From NCBI GenBank assembly GCA_013348845.1, contig CP054675.1, forward strand, positions 1,869,501 to 1,933,500: a stretch of DNA of 64,000 bases, in the 5' to 3' direction. Below the pieces are notes generated by a model. That model did not search any database and was not told the origin of the DNA. It saw only the letters and a program-made list of their open reading frames with translations. Origin of the DNA: Candidatus Tepidiaquacella proteinivora (GTDB lineage Bacteria > Bacteroidota > Ignavibacteria > Tepidaquicellales > Tepidaquicellaceae). Position numbers and translations under genes: made by a program. Below are positions 49,181-59,098 of this stretch, one piece after another (within the stretch, counting starts at the first letter, position 1; every line of letters starts with the position of its first letter).

Positions 49181-50422
49181 ATGAATAAAAAAAGATTAAT
49201 TTTTAGCCTCATCCTTATTTTTTGTTCTATAATATTTTTACAGGTGAGTTATGTTTTTGCACAGGAAGAAAGTGAAACTGATCCAAGAACATGGAAATAT
49301 TTCAGGATAATCGCTCGGGCTCAGGATGATAGCGTGTTTATTAAATTGCAGGATGAATTATTTATTGACCCTAAACTTGAGAGTTATGCTATTACTGTTA
49401 ATATAATTGACCCTCAGGTTCAGACAGTGATTATAGGTGATGAAACTTCTCCGGATGCCCAAAGATTTGCATGGTCACAATTATCAAAAGAAACACAAGA
49501 TAAGTTAATAAACTGGACGGGAACCAATAAAATTAATCTGCGGGAAGCAAAATTAGATTATGGTTCTGTATTTTTAAGGGTTATAAAAAAGATTAAGATT
49601 AAAGAGCTAATTGCCCCTCCTAAAAAGGTTAGAGAAATTGTTAACACCACTGCTTATCAGAACCCATATTTGCAGGTTTTTGGCGGTGACCCACTTGGTA
49701 TACCACTAAAAAGAGGATTTGGATTTTCTTTCTATACAGGAACTCCTTATTCAGGACCATTAGAAACAGATAAAGTAGGTGCGAATTTCCATTTACTTGG
49801 TGCTTCGATTGGTGTGAGTACTAGAATTAAAGAGTTAGTATTAAAGCACCAGGCAGGAGCAACAGCTGGAGAAAGTGAGAGTAAGTTTGGCAAATATAAC
49901 AATTTATTTACACCAAAACTCGGGCTCGACGTTTCGTATGTTATTCCTTTTGGTAATTTCTTCCAGGTTGGATATTATACAGTTCTTGATTCCGGTGACT
50001 ATGACCCGCCTCTAAGAGTAAGAGTAGAAGGCGATACTACATATATGCCTAATAGTGTAATTGTCGATGAAAGTTTCTTTAATTGGGAATTTAGATATCC
50101 CTTTAGAGCTTTAGGTTCTACCCGTGCTAAAGTTTATGTCGCAAGTTATTTAGGTGAAACTCATATAGGATTTTCAGCGAGAGAAATGAGGTTTGCTGGT
50201 TCTGTCTTCGATTTAAGAATAAATGCAACCCTTGCTGGCAGAAGAAATTTCCAACTATTAATAGAAACTTTAATATCTGATGTTGGGGAAGGTTTCTCGC
50301 TAACAGGGTTTGCTTTTGGGCCATCAATAAGAATGACAAAAACACCAAGCGGAAGTTTTGGTGTTGTTTGTGTTATGATTAATGGAAGATTTAAGATTGG
50401 TGATTACTTTGAAGAAAAGTGA
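49181..50422 (+). CDS. Exported protein with probable outer-membrane beta-barrel
   Basis: 413 residues, family not recognised. A signal peptide ends near VFAQ (~28). Residues ~30-165 form a mixed region (DPRTWKYFRIIARAQDDSVF, with later Lys-rich IKKIKIKEL). From ~170 on, alternating Gly/aromatic strands (RGFGFSFYTG, LGLDVSYVIPFG, FFQVGYYTV) suggest a barrel or beta-sandwich in the outer membrane. A -7-like TAAATTTG (49139-49146) lies 35 bases before the start. It is the third gene of the envelope cluster and may be the outer-membrane end of the complex. Confidence 0.5.
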   Translation: MNKKRLIFSLILIFCSIIFLQVSYVFAQEESETDPRTWKYFRIIARAQDDSVFIKLQDELFIDPKLESYAITVNIIDPQVQTVIIGDETSPDAQRFAWSQLSKETQDKLINWTGTNKINLREAKLDYGSVFLRVIKKIKIKELIAPPKKVREIVNTTAYQNPYLQVFGGDPLGIPLKRGFGFSFYTGTPYSGPLETDKVGANFHLLGASIGVSTRIKELVLKHQAGATAGESESKFGKYNNLFTPKLGLDVSYVIPFGNFFQVGYYTVLDSGDYDPPLRVRVEGDTTYMPNSVIVDESFFNWEFRYPFRALGSTRAKVYVASYLGETHIGFSAREMRFAGSVFDLRINATLAGRRNFQLLIETLISDVGEGFSLTGFAFGPSIRMTKTPSGSFGVVCVMINGRFKIGDYFEEK

Positions 50423-50473
50423 GTTATTTTTAAATTAATTAAATAATTTATTTTATAAAATATTTAAGGGGAA

Positions 50474-51268
50474 ATGAAAAAATTGTTTTTTGGTGGGATT
50501 TTAATAATCCTGTTCAGTTGGACAGGATTTTTATTTTCCCAGGAATATGAAGAATGCTGTGACGAACTTGAAACTGAGGAACAGCATTCGAAATTTTTTA
50601 AAGATTTGAAAGATGCCAGAGAAAAAAAGAAAGCTCTGGAAATTGAAATAAAAAATCTGACTTTAGAAATTAATAACCTTGAAAGCGAAGCTGCCGATAA
50701 GGATAAAATGCTTACTGAATTAAAGGAGGAATATGACAATCTTGTTAAATCTTTAAACTTGAGCGATTATGATTATAAATTTTCTGAAACTGAAAATGTA
50801 ATTAATAATAGAATTGGTACTCCTGTAAAAGCAAGAGAAAATTATTTTGATGAAATCTCCCTTTCCAAAGCAAAATGTTTGCCGTTATATCAACAACGAT
50901 ATGAAAATATGTATGCAAAATTAATTAAGTGGGAAGAAGATGTAACTAAGATAGTTGTTAAAGAAGAAAAATTTAACCAATATACTGTAGTAAAAGGTGA
51001 CTGTTTATGGAAAATTGCAGAAAAAAAAGAGATCTATGGTAATGCAATGTTCTGGTCAAAAATTTGGGAAGCTAATAAATCAGGAGTGATTTCAGCACCT
51101 AAGGGAACCCCGACTAAAATTGTAAAGCCGGATTTAATATATCCTGGACAGGTTTTAAGAATACCTGAATTAACCGAAATAGAGAAAAAGATTATTTCAG
51201 ATAAAAAACAAATAAAAAGAAAAGAACGAAAGCCTAAAATTTCTCCAAAGAAAAAGGATAAAAAATAA
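50474..51268 (+). CDS. Exported coiled-coil LysM protein
   Basis: 264 residues. A signal peptide (~1-22) is followed by a Cys pair (EECCDE), a coiled coil (~37-95, [26 protein letters not shown] region), and a LysM-type peptidoglycan-binding domain (~170-236: [41 protein letters not shown]). The tail is extremely Lys-rich (~20 residues). It probably ties the neighbouring envelope proteins to peptidoglycan. AAGGGGAA precedes the ATG. It converges on rsmB. Confidence 0.82.
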   Translation: MKKLFFGGILIILFSWTGFLFSQEYEECCDELETEEQHSKFFKDLKDAREKKKALEIEIKNLTLEINNLESEAADKDKMLTELKEEYDNLVKSLNLSDYDYKFSETENVINNRIGTPVKARENYFDEISLSKAKCLPLYQQRYENMYAKLIKWEEDVTKIVVKEEKFNQYTVVKGDCLWKIAEKKEIYGNAMFWSKIWEANKSGVISAPKGTPTKIVKPDLIYPGQVLRIPELTEIEKKIISDKKQIKRKERKPKISPKKKDKK

Positions 51269-51297
51269 AAGATTAAATTTTTAAATTTTAAAACTTC

Positions 51298-52866
51298 TTA
51301 ATGCAGAATTTTAAGATGTGCTCCAAAAGCACCGTCAATGTGATGTATATGGGGGAAGGTTTCGATAAATCCTTCACTATTTACTACATTTTCATTTACG
51401 AATTCTTTTGCGTTAACTATGGAGAATTCTGGATGCTTTTCAAGAAATATTTTAATTACATCTGAGTTTTCTTCTTCTTCTATTGTGCATGTACTATAGA
51501 TTATTGAGCCACCAGGTTTAAGATATTTTATTGAATTTTCTAACAATTCTAATTGAATTTTTTGAAGTTTGGGAATGTCTTTTGAATCCCTTTTCCACTT
51601 TATTTCTGGCTTCTTAGATATAACTCCAAATCCTGAACATGGTGCATCAATCAATACTTTATCAACTCTGCCTATTATTTTTGATTTAAGAATCTCTGTT
51701 GTTGGATTTGCTATATCATCGTGGAGAATTGTAATATTAGTTAGCTTATATCTGTCAATATTTCTTTTCATAGTTTCTGCTCTTGATAGATATTTATCTA
51801 CTGCTACGATATATGCTTTACCGTTTGAAATTTCTGACATATGAATCGTTTTCCCCCCAGGGGCAGCACACGCGTCCAGAATCAATTCATTTTCGCCTGG
51901 GGAAACAAGATATGAAATTAGTCCGGCACTTTCATCCTGAATTGAAAAATAACCATTCTTAAAGTATTCATCCTCTTGAAACTTAGAGAATATTTTAACA
52001 TTAAAAAATTCTTGCAAATAATTTGCTTTAGAGTATATTAATCCTTTTTGATTTAAATATTCTGTAAATTCCTGCTCTGTAATTTTTAATCGGTTGTATC
52101 TTAATGTAAGGTTGGGTCGCTTATTATTCGCTTCACATAGTTTCTGTGTTTCATCAAATCCGAATCTTTGTATCCACCGTTTTACAAGCCAATTTGGATG
52201 TGATTGGATTATACCGAGATAGTTTGCTTCATCTATTTCTCTCGTGGGCCATACAAGGGAATCCAATGTTCTAATTATCGTTCTCAATAGTCCATTTACA
52301 ATCCCGGCATGTTTTTCACCGTGTATTCTTTTAACAAATTCTACCGCTTCATTCACTGCTGCTGAATAAGGGATTTTATTTAAAAATAGTATCTGATAAA
52401 GAGCAACTCTCATTGCATTTTTTATTTCAGGAACACATTTTTCATAATTACCCCTATAAAAGCCATTTAGAAACCAATCTAACCTTCTAATCCATCTAAC
52501 AACACCATGTACTAATTCATTTAAGAGTGATTTATCAAATTCATTCAGGAATTGATTGTTTTTTAATTCATTATCTATCAATTTATCAATATATGCATCA
52601 GATCTTTCATGCCGGCAAATTATCTTAACGGCGCAAGAGCGAGCATCTTTATATAGTGGATTATCATAATTCATAATTGAACCCGGATCATCTTCCTTTC
52701 TGTTTTTAATTATTTTTTTTATTTCTTCTAAATCGTCTGTTTCAGTTGATATTTCTTCAGACTCCTTTTTGAATTCATCTCCATTATACTTTTCATCTTC
52801 ATTTGCCTTTGAATGTTCCTCAGAGTTTAAATTATTAAGATTATTTTGAAAATTTGAATCTTGCAT
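51298..52866 (-). CDS. rsmB: 16S rRNA m5C967 methyltransferase RsmB
   Basis: 522 residues. An N-terminal NusB-like RNA-binding domain (~70-215) is followed by a SAM domain: LILDACAAPGGKTIHMSE (motif I), the catalytic DAPCSGFG and YSTCTIEEEEN (the two-Cys m5C mechanism). Relatives are ~430-450 residues; the first ~65 here are an acidic, Glu/Asn-rich extension that is probably disordered. Translation from Met66 (MNYDNPLYKDAR) would restore family length. Downstream of the DinG-like helicase by 46 bases. Confidence 0.92.
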   Translation of the reverse strand: MQDSNFQNNLNNLNSEEHSKANEDEKYNGDEFKKESEEISTETDDLEEIKKIIKNRKEDDPGSIMNYDNPLYKDARSCAVKIICRHERSDAYIDKLIDNELKNNQFLNEFDKSLLNELVHGVVRWIRRLDWFLNGFYRGNYEKCVPEIKNAMRVALYQILFLNKIPYSAAVNEAVEFVKRIHGEKHAGIVNGLLRTIIRTLDSLVWPTREIDEANYLGIIQSHPNWLVKRWIQRFGFDETQKLCEANNKRPNLTLRYNRLKITEQEFTEYLNQKGLIYSKANYLQEFFNVKIFSKFQEDEYFKNGYFSIQDESAGLISYLVSPGENELILDACAAPGGKTIHMSEISNGKAYIVAVDKYLSRAETMKRNIDRYKLTNITILHDDIANPTTEILKSKIIGRVDKVLIDAPCSGFGVISKKPEIKWKRDSKDIPKLQKIQLELLENSIKYLKPGGSIIYSTCTIEEEENSDVIKIFLEKHPEFSIVNAKEFVNENVVNSEGFIETFPHIHHIDGAFGAHLKILH

Positions 52867-52912
52867 AACTTTATAAAATAAAATAAAGAAACATTAATAA
52901 AAATTGTTTTCG

Positions 52913-54934
52913 TCAATCAAAATTATCAATGATGTTTTCTCCTTCATCATTTATTATAATAACCGGACACTTATCTATAGAATTTAAAAAGTGTTTACCA
53001 TAGGATTTAGCTATTATTCTCTTGTCAAGTATTACAATTATACCTTTATCTGATTTATTTCTTATTAATCTACCAATACCCTGACGAAATTTAAATATAG
53101 CTTCCGGAAGAGAATATTCTAAAAAACTATTTCCACCTTTAGAATCTATATATTCCATTTTTGCCTGTATTAAAGGGTGATCAGGGACCTGAAATGGTAA
53201 TCTTGTTATTATTAAGTTAGTTAATGCTTCACCCGGTACATCAACGCCAAGCCAAAAACTATCAAGACCAAATAAAACGGAATCTATGTCATTTTTAAAC
53301 ATATCAAGCAATATCTTTCGCGATACCCCCTCACTTTGAATAAAAAAGGAAATATTATCTTTTTCAAGATTTTCTCTTAGTTCTTCTGCTACTTTATTAA
53401 GAGCGGTTGAACTTGTGAATAGTACAAGTGCCTTTCCTTGTGTTTTTCTTATAAAATGATAAATCCAATCTTTTAAGCAAATATAATAATCATCTTTTTC
53501 TTCGACTGGTGGAAGTGGTATATTATAAGGAATATAAATTTTTACCTGATTATAAAAATCAAATTGTGTGGGCAATAACAATTCCTTTGCAACTTCTCCA
53601 CCAAGTCTTTTCTTAAAATAATTAAAGTCTTTTTTAATTGATAATGTTGCACTTGTAAGGATACATGAATTATCTGGTTTAAAAATATTTTTTCGAAAAT
53701 AATCTGATAAATCAATTGGTGAAGTGTATAATGATATGTTTGAATCTGGTTTTAATGATGATAATTCTACCCAATACACATAATTCTCATTTCCCCTTGA
53801 TTGACTAATAAATTCATCAATCATAATATTAAATTCTAAAAACTTTAGTCTATAATCATTTAATTCATTTTCTTCAAGATCATTTTTACAATACTTATTT
53901 AATTCCCCTAATTTTGATGCTAATAATTTTATTTCATCTTTTAAAATATTTTGAGTGAAGTCTGGTTCCTGAACCCTTACTGCAAATTTTTTCTTGTTAA
54001 TATTAATAAAAAAGATTTCCCTTATCCTCTGAAAAAATGTGGAATTTAGATAATGTAAATTTTCAATTATCGGAATTATCGTTAATAAATTTGGGAATGT
54101 TGCTAAAAACCCCCTTTTAGTTTTTGGATTATAAAGTTTATTTAAGTGATATTTTATCATTTCTCTTGAAATAGAAGGGACAATATGTTCTGATGCTACA
54201 TTTTCAAGCGTTTGTGCTTCATCAAAAATTAAAAAATCATTTTTATATAAATACCCCTCTGAATCTGATTCTTTATATGCTTCAAACAATGTGAAAAATA
54301 GATGATGGTTAATTATCACTATATCTGCTTCTGCAAGTTTATGTTTTGCTTTTTGATAAAAACATTTTGTGGTCTCGATTGGCCCACAGGTTTTATTTGT
54401 ACATATACCATGTTCTGCGCAGATATTTTGCCAAACACTCATATTGATTGGAAAATCAATGTCTGACAATGTTCCATCCTGAGTTTTTCTACTCCATATT
54501 TCTATCTCTTCTAAACTTAAAATTTCTGTATCATTGAAAAGAGTATTTGATTTTTCTAAAGCTATTTCTAATCGGTTTGGACACAAATAATTATTTTTTC
54601 CCTTAATGATTGCAGATTTGAATTCCACGGGTAATAATTTATGCAATGTAGGTAAATCTTTATGTATTAATTGCTCCTGAAGATTTATTGTATTAGTTGA
54701 TACTATTGCTTTTTTATTTTCTTCTTTTGAATAATAAATTGCGGGGACAAGGTAAGCGAAGCTTTTTCCAATACCTGTAGGTGCTTCTATAAATATATGT
54801 TCTCTGTTTATCAGAGTATCATAAATTGAAAGAGCCATTTTTAATTGTGATTCACGGAATTCAAAATTCTCAAAGTTTTTTGCCAGTATTCCATGTTCTG
54901 AAAAAAATTCTTTAATAGCTTTTCTCGTGTTCAT
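52913..54934 (-). CDS. DinG/XPD-family DNA helicase
   Basis: 673 residues, superfamily 2. Walker A is IEAPTGIGKSFAY (~49-61). Four Cys in the first domain (NICAEHGICTNKTCGPIETTKC region, spaced as in XPD/DinG) probably hold a 4Fe-4S cluster. Walker B reads DEAQ rather than the usual DEAH. The late motifs SATLS and FRQGIGRLIRNKSDKG are intact. 5'-3' unwinding of forks or R-loops is the family role. It is upstream of rsmB on the minus strand and divergent from the SpoU gene. Confidence 0.9.
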   Translation of the reverse strand: MNTRKAIKEFFSEHGILAKNFENFEFRESQLKMALSIYDTLINREHIFIEAPTGIGKSFAYLVPAIYYSKEENKKAIVSTNTINLQEQLIHKDLPTLHKLLPVEFKSAIIKGKNNYLCPNRLEIALEKSNTLFNDTEILSLEEIEIWSRKTQDGTLSDIDFPINMSVWQNICAEHGICTNKTCGPIETTKCFYQKAKHKLAEADIVIINHHLFFTLFEAYKESDSEGYLYKNDFLIFDEAQTLENVASEHIVPSISREMIKYHLNKLYNPKTKRGFLATFPNLLTIIPIIENLHYLNSTFFQRIREIFFININKKKFAVRVQEPDFTQNILKDEIKLLASKLGELNKYCKNDLEENELNDYRLKFLEFNIMIDEFISQSRGNENYVYWVELSSLKPDSNISLYTSPIDLSDYFRKNIFKPDNSCILTSATLSIKKDFNYFKKRLGGEVAKELLLPTQFDFYNQVKIYIPYNIPLPPVEEKDDYYICLKDWIYHFIRKTQGKALVLFTSSTALNKVAEELRENLEKDNISFFIQSEGVSRKILLDMFKNDIDSVLFGLDSFWLGVDVPGEALTNLIITRLPFQVPDHPLIQAKMEYIDSKGGNSFLEYSLPEAIFKFRQGIGRLIRNKSDKGIIVILDKRIIAKSYGKHFLNSIDKCPVIIINDEGENIIDNFD

Positions 54935-55050
54935 AATATAAAATTACCTAAATTATTAATCTTATTTTGAGTAAAAAAATATATACATTAATAGTTAAAA
55001 TTTCACTGCTTATGATTATGTAAAATATTAATTTAGTATAAAAATACAAG

Positions 55051-55599
55051 ATGAGAAAGCTTACCCATGACGAAATAAAATCAATGAGAAAAAATCTTCT
55101 CGATATTAAGAATTACAAGCGAAATCCTGTGTATGTAGTTTGTGAAAATATACGCAGTATTTATAATGTAGGAGCAATTTTCAGAACTTCAGATGCTGCA
55201 CTTGTCGAGAAAATTTATTTAACCGGTTATACTCCAGCACCACCACGTAAAGAAATAGAAAAAGTTGCTTTGGGGGCAACTTTAAGTGTGCCTTGGGAAT
55301 ATAGAAAAGATGCAATAGAAGTTGTTGAAGAATTAAAAGAAAAAAATATAAAAGTTTTCGTTCTTGAGATTACGGATTTAAAAAAATATTACTGGGAAAT
55401 TACAAAAGACGATTTTCCAATGGCTATTATCGTAGGAAATGAAATTACAGGTGTTTCAAAAGAATTGATATCTATTGCTGACTCATCAATTGAGATTCCT
55501 ATGTTTGGGATTAAACAGTCTTTAAATGTTGCAGTTGCTTTTGGGATTGCAGTTTATGAAACAGTAAAGATATCGCTTCAGAATGGGGAACTGAAATAA
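55051..55599 (+). CDS. SpoU/TrmH-family RNA 2'-O-methyltransferase
   Basis: 182 residues, a short form without an N-terminal RNA-binding domain. The three SPOUT motifs are visible: NIRSIYNVGAIFRTSDA (~29-45), MAIIVGNEITGVSKEL (~131-146) and MFGIKQSLNVAVAFGIAVYE (~154-173), which forms the knotted SAM site. It likely methylates a ribose in tRNA or rRNA; the target is not predictable. It converges on the prenyl synthase gene with only seven bases between stops. Confidence 0.9.
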   Translation: MRKLTHDEIKSMRKNLLDIKNYKRNPVYVVCENIRSIYNVGAIFRTSDAALVEKIYLTGYTPAPPRKEIEKVALGATLSVPWEYRKDAIEVVEELKEKNIKVFVLEITDLKKYYWEITKDDFPMAIIVGNEITGVSKELISIADSSIEIPMFGIKQSLNVAVAFGIAVYETVKISLQNGELK

Positions 55600-55606
55600 A
55601 CCAAAA

Positions 55607-56575
55607 TTAATATTCCCTTTTATAAATAAAATCTATTAAACTATTAAGAGCAATTTTGGCGTCGGAATTTTTAAAAATTTTTAAATTTTCTTTTGCAAGT
55701 TCACAATAATATTTAGTTTTTTTATTCGTATGCTCAATTCCGCCATAGTCGTTTACAAAATCATAAACAACATTGAATTTTTTTAGAGAATTACTTTTAA
55801 TTAATTTAATAATTTCATAGGAAATTTTTTGAGGAGCATGGTTCAATGAGTATAATAAAGGTAATGTAAACTTTTTTTCTTTTATATCATTACCAATAGA
55901 TTTACCAAGTAATTTTTTCCTGCCCATGTAATCAAGTAAATCATCTCTTAATTGGAAAGCGATACCTAAATTTTCACCGAAAGCAGATAAACTATTGATA
56001 TAATCCTCATTATCTGTAGCACTGAAAGCGCCAAGTTTGCAGCATGTTTTAATTAAGGAAGCTGTTTTGTTTGATATTACTTCGAAATATGTTCTCTCCG
56101 TTGCATCAAATTTCCTTGACCTTTGTATTTGCATAAGTTCTCCTTCACTCATTCTCTTAACTGCTTCAGAAAGTATTTTTAAAAATTCAAATTCATTATT
56201 TTCAAGAGAAAAGAGTAAACCTTTTGAAAGTAAATAATCTCCTATCAATACTGCTGCTTTGTTTTTCCAGATAGCATTTATTGAAGCTATTCCTCTTCTG
56301 ACTTTTGCATCATCAACAACATCATCATGTATAAGTGTAGCTGTATGCAACAACTCTACCAAGATAGCTGCAGTATAAGTCCTGTCATTTACACCTCCGA
56401 CAAGTTTTGCGCTGAGTAAAACTAAAATAGGTCTGATTTTCTTTCCTTTTTGTTTAAGAATGTATTTCAGAATAATATCAAGAAGAGTAATCTTGGATTT
56501 AAGAATTGAAGAAAATCTCTTTTGAAATTCTCTTAAATTTATTTCTATTGGTTTTATTATTTCTTTATTCATCAA
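55607..56575 (-). CDS. Long-chain polyprenyl diphosphate synthase
   Basis: 322 residues. Both Asp-rich motifs are present: DDVVD (~84-88, LIHDDVVDDAKVRRG) and DDLLD (~211-215, FQLRDDLLDYMG), as in trans-prenyl synthases. Small residues just before the first motif and the GKKIRPI start suit a long-chain (octaprenyl/heptaprenyl) enzyme that supplies the menaquinone side chain. Menaquinone would also feed NrfH. It begins one base after tatC. Confidence 0.9.
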   Translation of the reverse strand: MMNKEIIKPIEINLREFQKRFSSILKSKITLLDIILKYILKQKGKKIRPILVLLSAKLVGGVNDRTYTAAILVELLHTATLIHDDVVDDAKVRRGIASINAIWKNKAAVLIGDYLLSKGLLFSLENNEFEFLKILSEAVKRMSEGELMQIQRSRKFDATERTYFEVISNKTASLIKTCCKLGAFSATDNEDYINSLSAFGENLGIAFQLRDDLLDYMGRKKLLGKSIGNDIKEKKFTLPLLYSLNHAPQKISYEIIKLIKSNSLKKFNVVYDFVNDYGGIEHTNKKTKYYCELAKENLKIFKNSDAKIALNSLIDFIYKREY

Positions 56576-56576
56576 T

Positions 56577-57335
56577 TTAGGTATTTATCTGAGATGGTTT
56601 TTTCTCAGAGTATTTACATATTAATATACTAATTTCATAAAGCAACAATAATGGAATTCCAAGTAATAATTGACTTGCAATGTCCGGAGTAGGAGTTAAA
56701 ATTCCGGCGAGAATTAAAATTAATACTATAGCATGTCTTCTGTATTTCTTCATAAAGTTCTTTTTAAGAATTCCAAGTTTAGCAAGAATAAATGTTATAA
56801 CAGGTAGTTCAAAGACAATACCACCTACAAAAATCATAGACAGTAAAAAAGATAAATACTCATCAACAGCAATTTGATTTTCAATATAAGTTGAACCAAA
56901 CTTTGCAAAAAAACCAAGTGCGATAGGTAAAAAAATAAAGTATATAAAAGCAATGCCTGTTAAGAAACAAAATATAGTAAAGAGTATTATGAGAGAAATA
57001 TATTTTCTTTCATTTGGTAATAAACCGGGTTCTATAAATTTCCAGAATTGGTAAATTATAACCGGGATACTTAAAATCACGCCACCCATTATGATAACTT
57101 CGAGATATAATGTTACTTGACCATAAGGCTTTAAATTAATGATATTTAAAGGTGGATTAGTATTTTTAGCAGGGTTTAAAAGGATATTCGTAATAACATA
57201 ATCTGAAAAAATGCCTATTAAAACTGAACATACGACAATTGCAATTAATGATTTGATAATTCTCCACCTCAATTCTTCAAGGTGGTCAAGAAAATTCATA
57301 TCTTTATCAGTACTTTGAACTTCATCAATAGGCAT
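56577..57335 (-). CDS. tatC: Twin-arginine translocase subunit TatC
   Basis: 252 residues with six membrane helices. The N-terminal [16 protein letters not shown] (~15-30) contains the Glu used in signal recognition, and [14 protein letters not shown], then [20 protein letters not shown], match the TatC core. It recognises twin-arginine signal peptides of folded proteins. tatA/tatE is not in the window. The gene overlaps glyA by 11 bases and continues into the prenyl synthase gene. Confidence 0.95.
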   Translation of the reverse strand: MPIDEVQSTDKDMNFLDHLEELRWRIIKSLIAIVVCSVLIGIFSDYVITNILLNPAKNTNPPLNIINLKPYGQVTLYLEVIIMGGVILSIPVIIYQFWKFIEPGLLPNERKYISLIILFTIFCFLTGIAFIYFIFLPIALGFFAKFGSTYIENQIAVDEYLSFLLSMIFVGGIVFELPVITFILAKLGILKKNFMKKYRRHAIVLILILAGILTPTPDIASQLLLGIPLLLLYEISILICKYSEKKPSQINT

Positions 57336-58614
57336 ACATAGGAAATTTCGAAGTTAACTTTAATACTTCATTTTTAACTTCTTCTTTTACCTTTTCATCA
57401 TTTGGATTTGATAAAACACGGTTTATAAATTCTGCAATTAATTCCATTTCAGTTTCTTTCATTCCTCTGGTGGTTAATGCTGGTGTCCCTAATCTAATTC
57501 CACTTGTTATCAATGGACTTTTATCATCAAACGGAACAGCATTTTTATTACAGGTTATTCCAACTTCATCTAATGCTTCCTGTGCTGCTTTTCCTGTCAG
57601 GTTCTTATTTCTTAAATCGATTAACATTAAATGATTGTCAGTTCCGTTTGAAATAATTTTATAGCCATAGGAAATAAGTTTGTCCGCAAGGGTTTTTGCA
57701 TTTTTAATAATTTGTTTCGCGTAGTCTGTAAAACTGTCTTCAAGTGCTTCTTTAAAAGCAACTGCTTTCGCTGCAATTACATGCATTAATGGTCCACCTT
57801 GTACACCTGGCATCACCATTGAATCTATTAATTCACTCATCATTTTTACTCTTCCGGATTTTGGAGCTTTTAAACCAAATGGATTTTCAAAATCCTTTCC
57901 GATTAATATCATTCCACCTCTTGGTCCACGTAATGTTTTATGTGTAGTTGTTGAAATGACATGACAATAAGGTATTGGGTCATCAAGCAATTTTTTTGCA
58001 ATTAATCCTGCTGGGTGTGCTATATCTGCGAAAAGAAATGCACCTACCTTGTCGGCTATTTCTCTGAATATTTTATAATTGATATTTCTTGAATATGCAC
58101 TTGCCCCGACGGTTATCATTTTAGGTTTTTCTCTTTTTGCAATTTCTTCTACCATATCATAATCAATATAACCAGTATCAGGATGTACACCATAAGCACA
58201 AAAGTCATATAGTTGTCCCGAAAAATTTACTTTTGAACCATGTGTTAAATGACCACCATGGGATAAGTCCATTCCCATGACTTTATCTCCTGGTTTTACA
58301 AGTGTAAAATAAACTGCCATATTTGCCTGGCTTCCAGAATGAGGTTGTACATTTGCATATTCTGCATCGAATAGTTGTTTTGCTCTATCGCGGGCAAGAT
58401 TTTCGGCCACATCAACAAATTCACACCCTCCATAATATCTTTTACCCGGATATCCCTCTGCGTATTTATTAGTCATTACAGAACCGAGCGCCTCAATTAC
58501 TGCATTTGAAACAAAATTTTCAGATGCAATCAATTCTAATTTATTTAATTGTCTCTGAGTTTCATTCTGGATTGCATTATAAATATCAATATCGGTTTTT
58601 TGTAAGTTTTGCAT
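57325..58614 (-). CDS. glyA: Serine hydroxymethyltransferase
   Basis: 429 residues. The PLP lysine is in [13 protein letters not shown] (~residue 227). Other fixed parts are [11 protein letters not shown] at the N-terminus, [20 protein letters not shown] (~50-69), and [16 protein letters not shown] near the C-terminus. It makes glycine and 5,10-methylene-THF from serine. It lies 20 bases downstream of rpiB in a co-directional run. Confidence 0.97.
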   Translation of the reverse strand: MQNLQKTDIDIYNAIQNETQRQLNKLELIASENFVSNAVIEALGSVMTNKYAEGYPGKRYYGGCEFVDVAENLARDRAKQLFDAEYANVQPHSGSQANMAVYFTLVKPGDKVMGMDLSHGGHLTHGSKVNFSGQLYDFCAYGVHPDTGYIDYDMVEEIAKREKPKMITVGASAYSRNINYKIFREIADKVGAFLFADIAHPAGLIAKKLLDDPIPYCHVISTTTHKTLRGPRGGMILIGKDFENPFGLKAPKSGRVKMMSELIDSMVMPGVQGGPLMHVIAAKAVAFKEALEDSFTDYAKQIIKNAKTLADKLISYGYKIISNGTDNHLMLIDLRNKNLTGKAAQEALDEVGITCNKNAVPFDDKSPLITSGIRLGTPALTTRGMKETEMELIAEFINRVLSNPNDEKVKEEVKNEVLKLTSKFPMYAY

Positions 58615-58634
58615 AATATTTAGCCTTTAATTTT

Positions 58635-59081
58635 TTATAACGAATTAAGTTTATTAACTCTTCTTATATGTCTTTCTTCTTCTTCAAATTTTGTGTTAAA
58701 GAAAATATTCAAATATTTTATAGCAGTGCTAAAATCAATTGTGTCTGCTCCAAAGCAAATCACATTTGCATTATTGTGTTTTCTTGACATTTCTGCTATT
58801 ATCTCGGAAGTTGCATTTACTGCTCTGACTCCTTTAACTTTATTTGCTGCTATTGAAACACCAATTCCGCTTCCACATATTGCAATACCATATTTTGCTT
58901 TTCCTTCTTTAACACTGGTTGCCACTAAATATGCAAAATCAGGATAATCAACACTATCCTTAGAATTTGTTCCGAAATCAATTACATTAAAATTTTCAGA
59001 TTCAAGGTACTTTTTTAATAATTCTTTAAGTTCATATCCTCTGTGGTCACTGCCTATTGATATTGTAGTTTTATCTGTCAT
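58635..59081 (-). CDS. rpiB: Ribose 5-phosphate isomerase B
   Basis: 148 residues. The substrate site SDHRGYELK (~11-19), the DYPDFA loop (45-50), and the catalytic Cys in GIAICGSGIGVSIAANKV (Cys69) are all present. It interconverts ribose 5-phosphate and ribulose 5-phosphate, or allose phosphates, in the cytoplasm. It sits 17 bases downstream of the outer-membrane protein gene and leads into glyA. Confidence 0.95.
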   Translation of the reverse strand: MTDKTTISIGSDHRGYELKELLKKYLESENFNVIDFGTNSKDSVDYPDFAYLVATSVKEGKAKYGIAICGSGIGVSIAANKVKGVRAVNATSEIIAEMSRKHNNANVICFGADTIDFSTAIKYLNIFFNTKFEEEERHIRRVNKLNSL

Positions 59082-59098
59082 AAATATTTTTAATTAAA

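Noticed and set aside
51269-51297. Terminator between the LysM gene and rsmB
   Set aside because: Only AAATTT-type self-complementarity without a stable stem; the gap is 29 bases of A and T.
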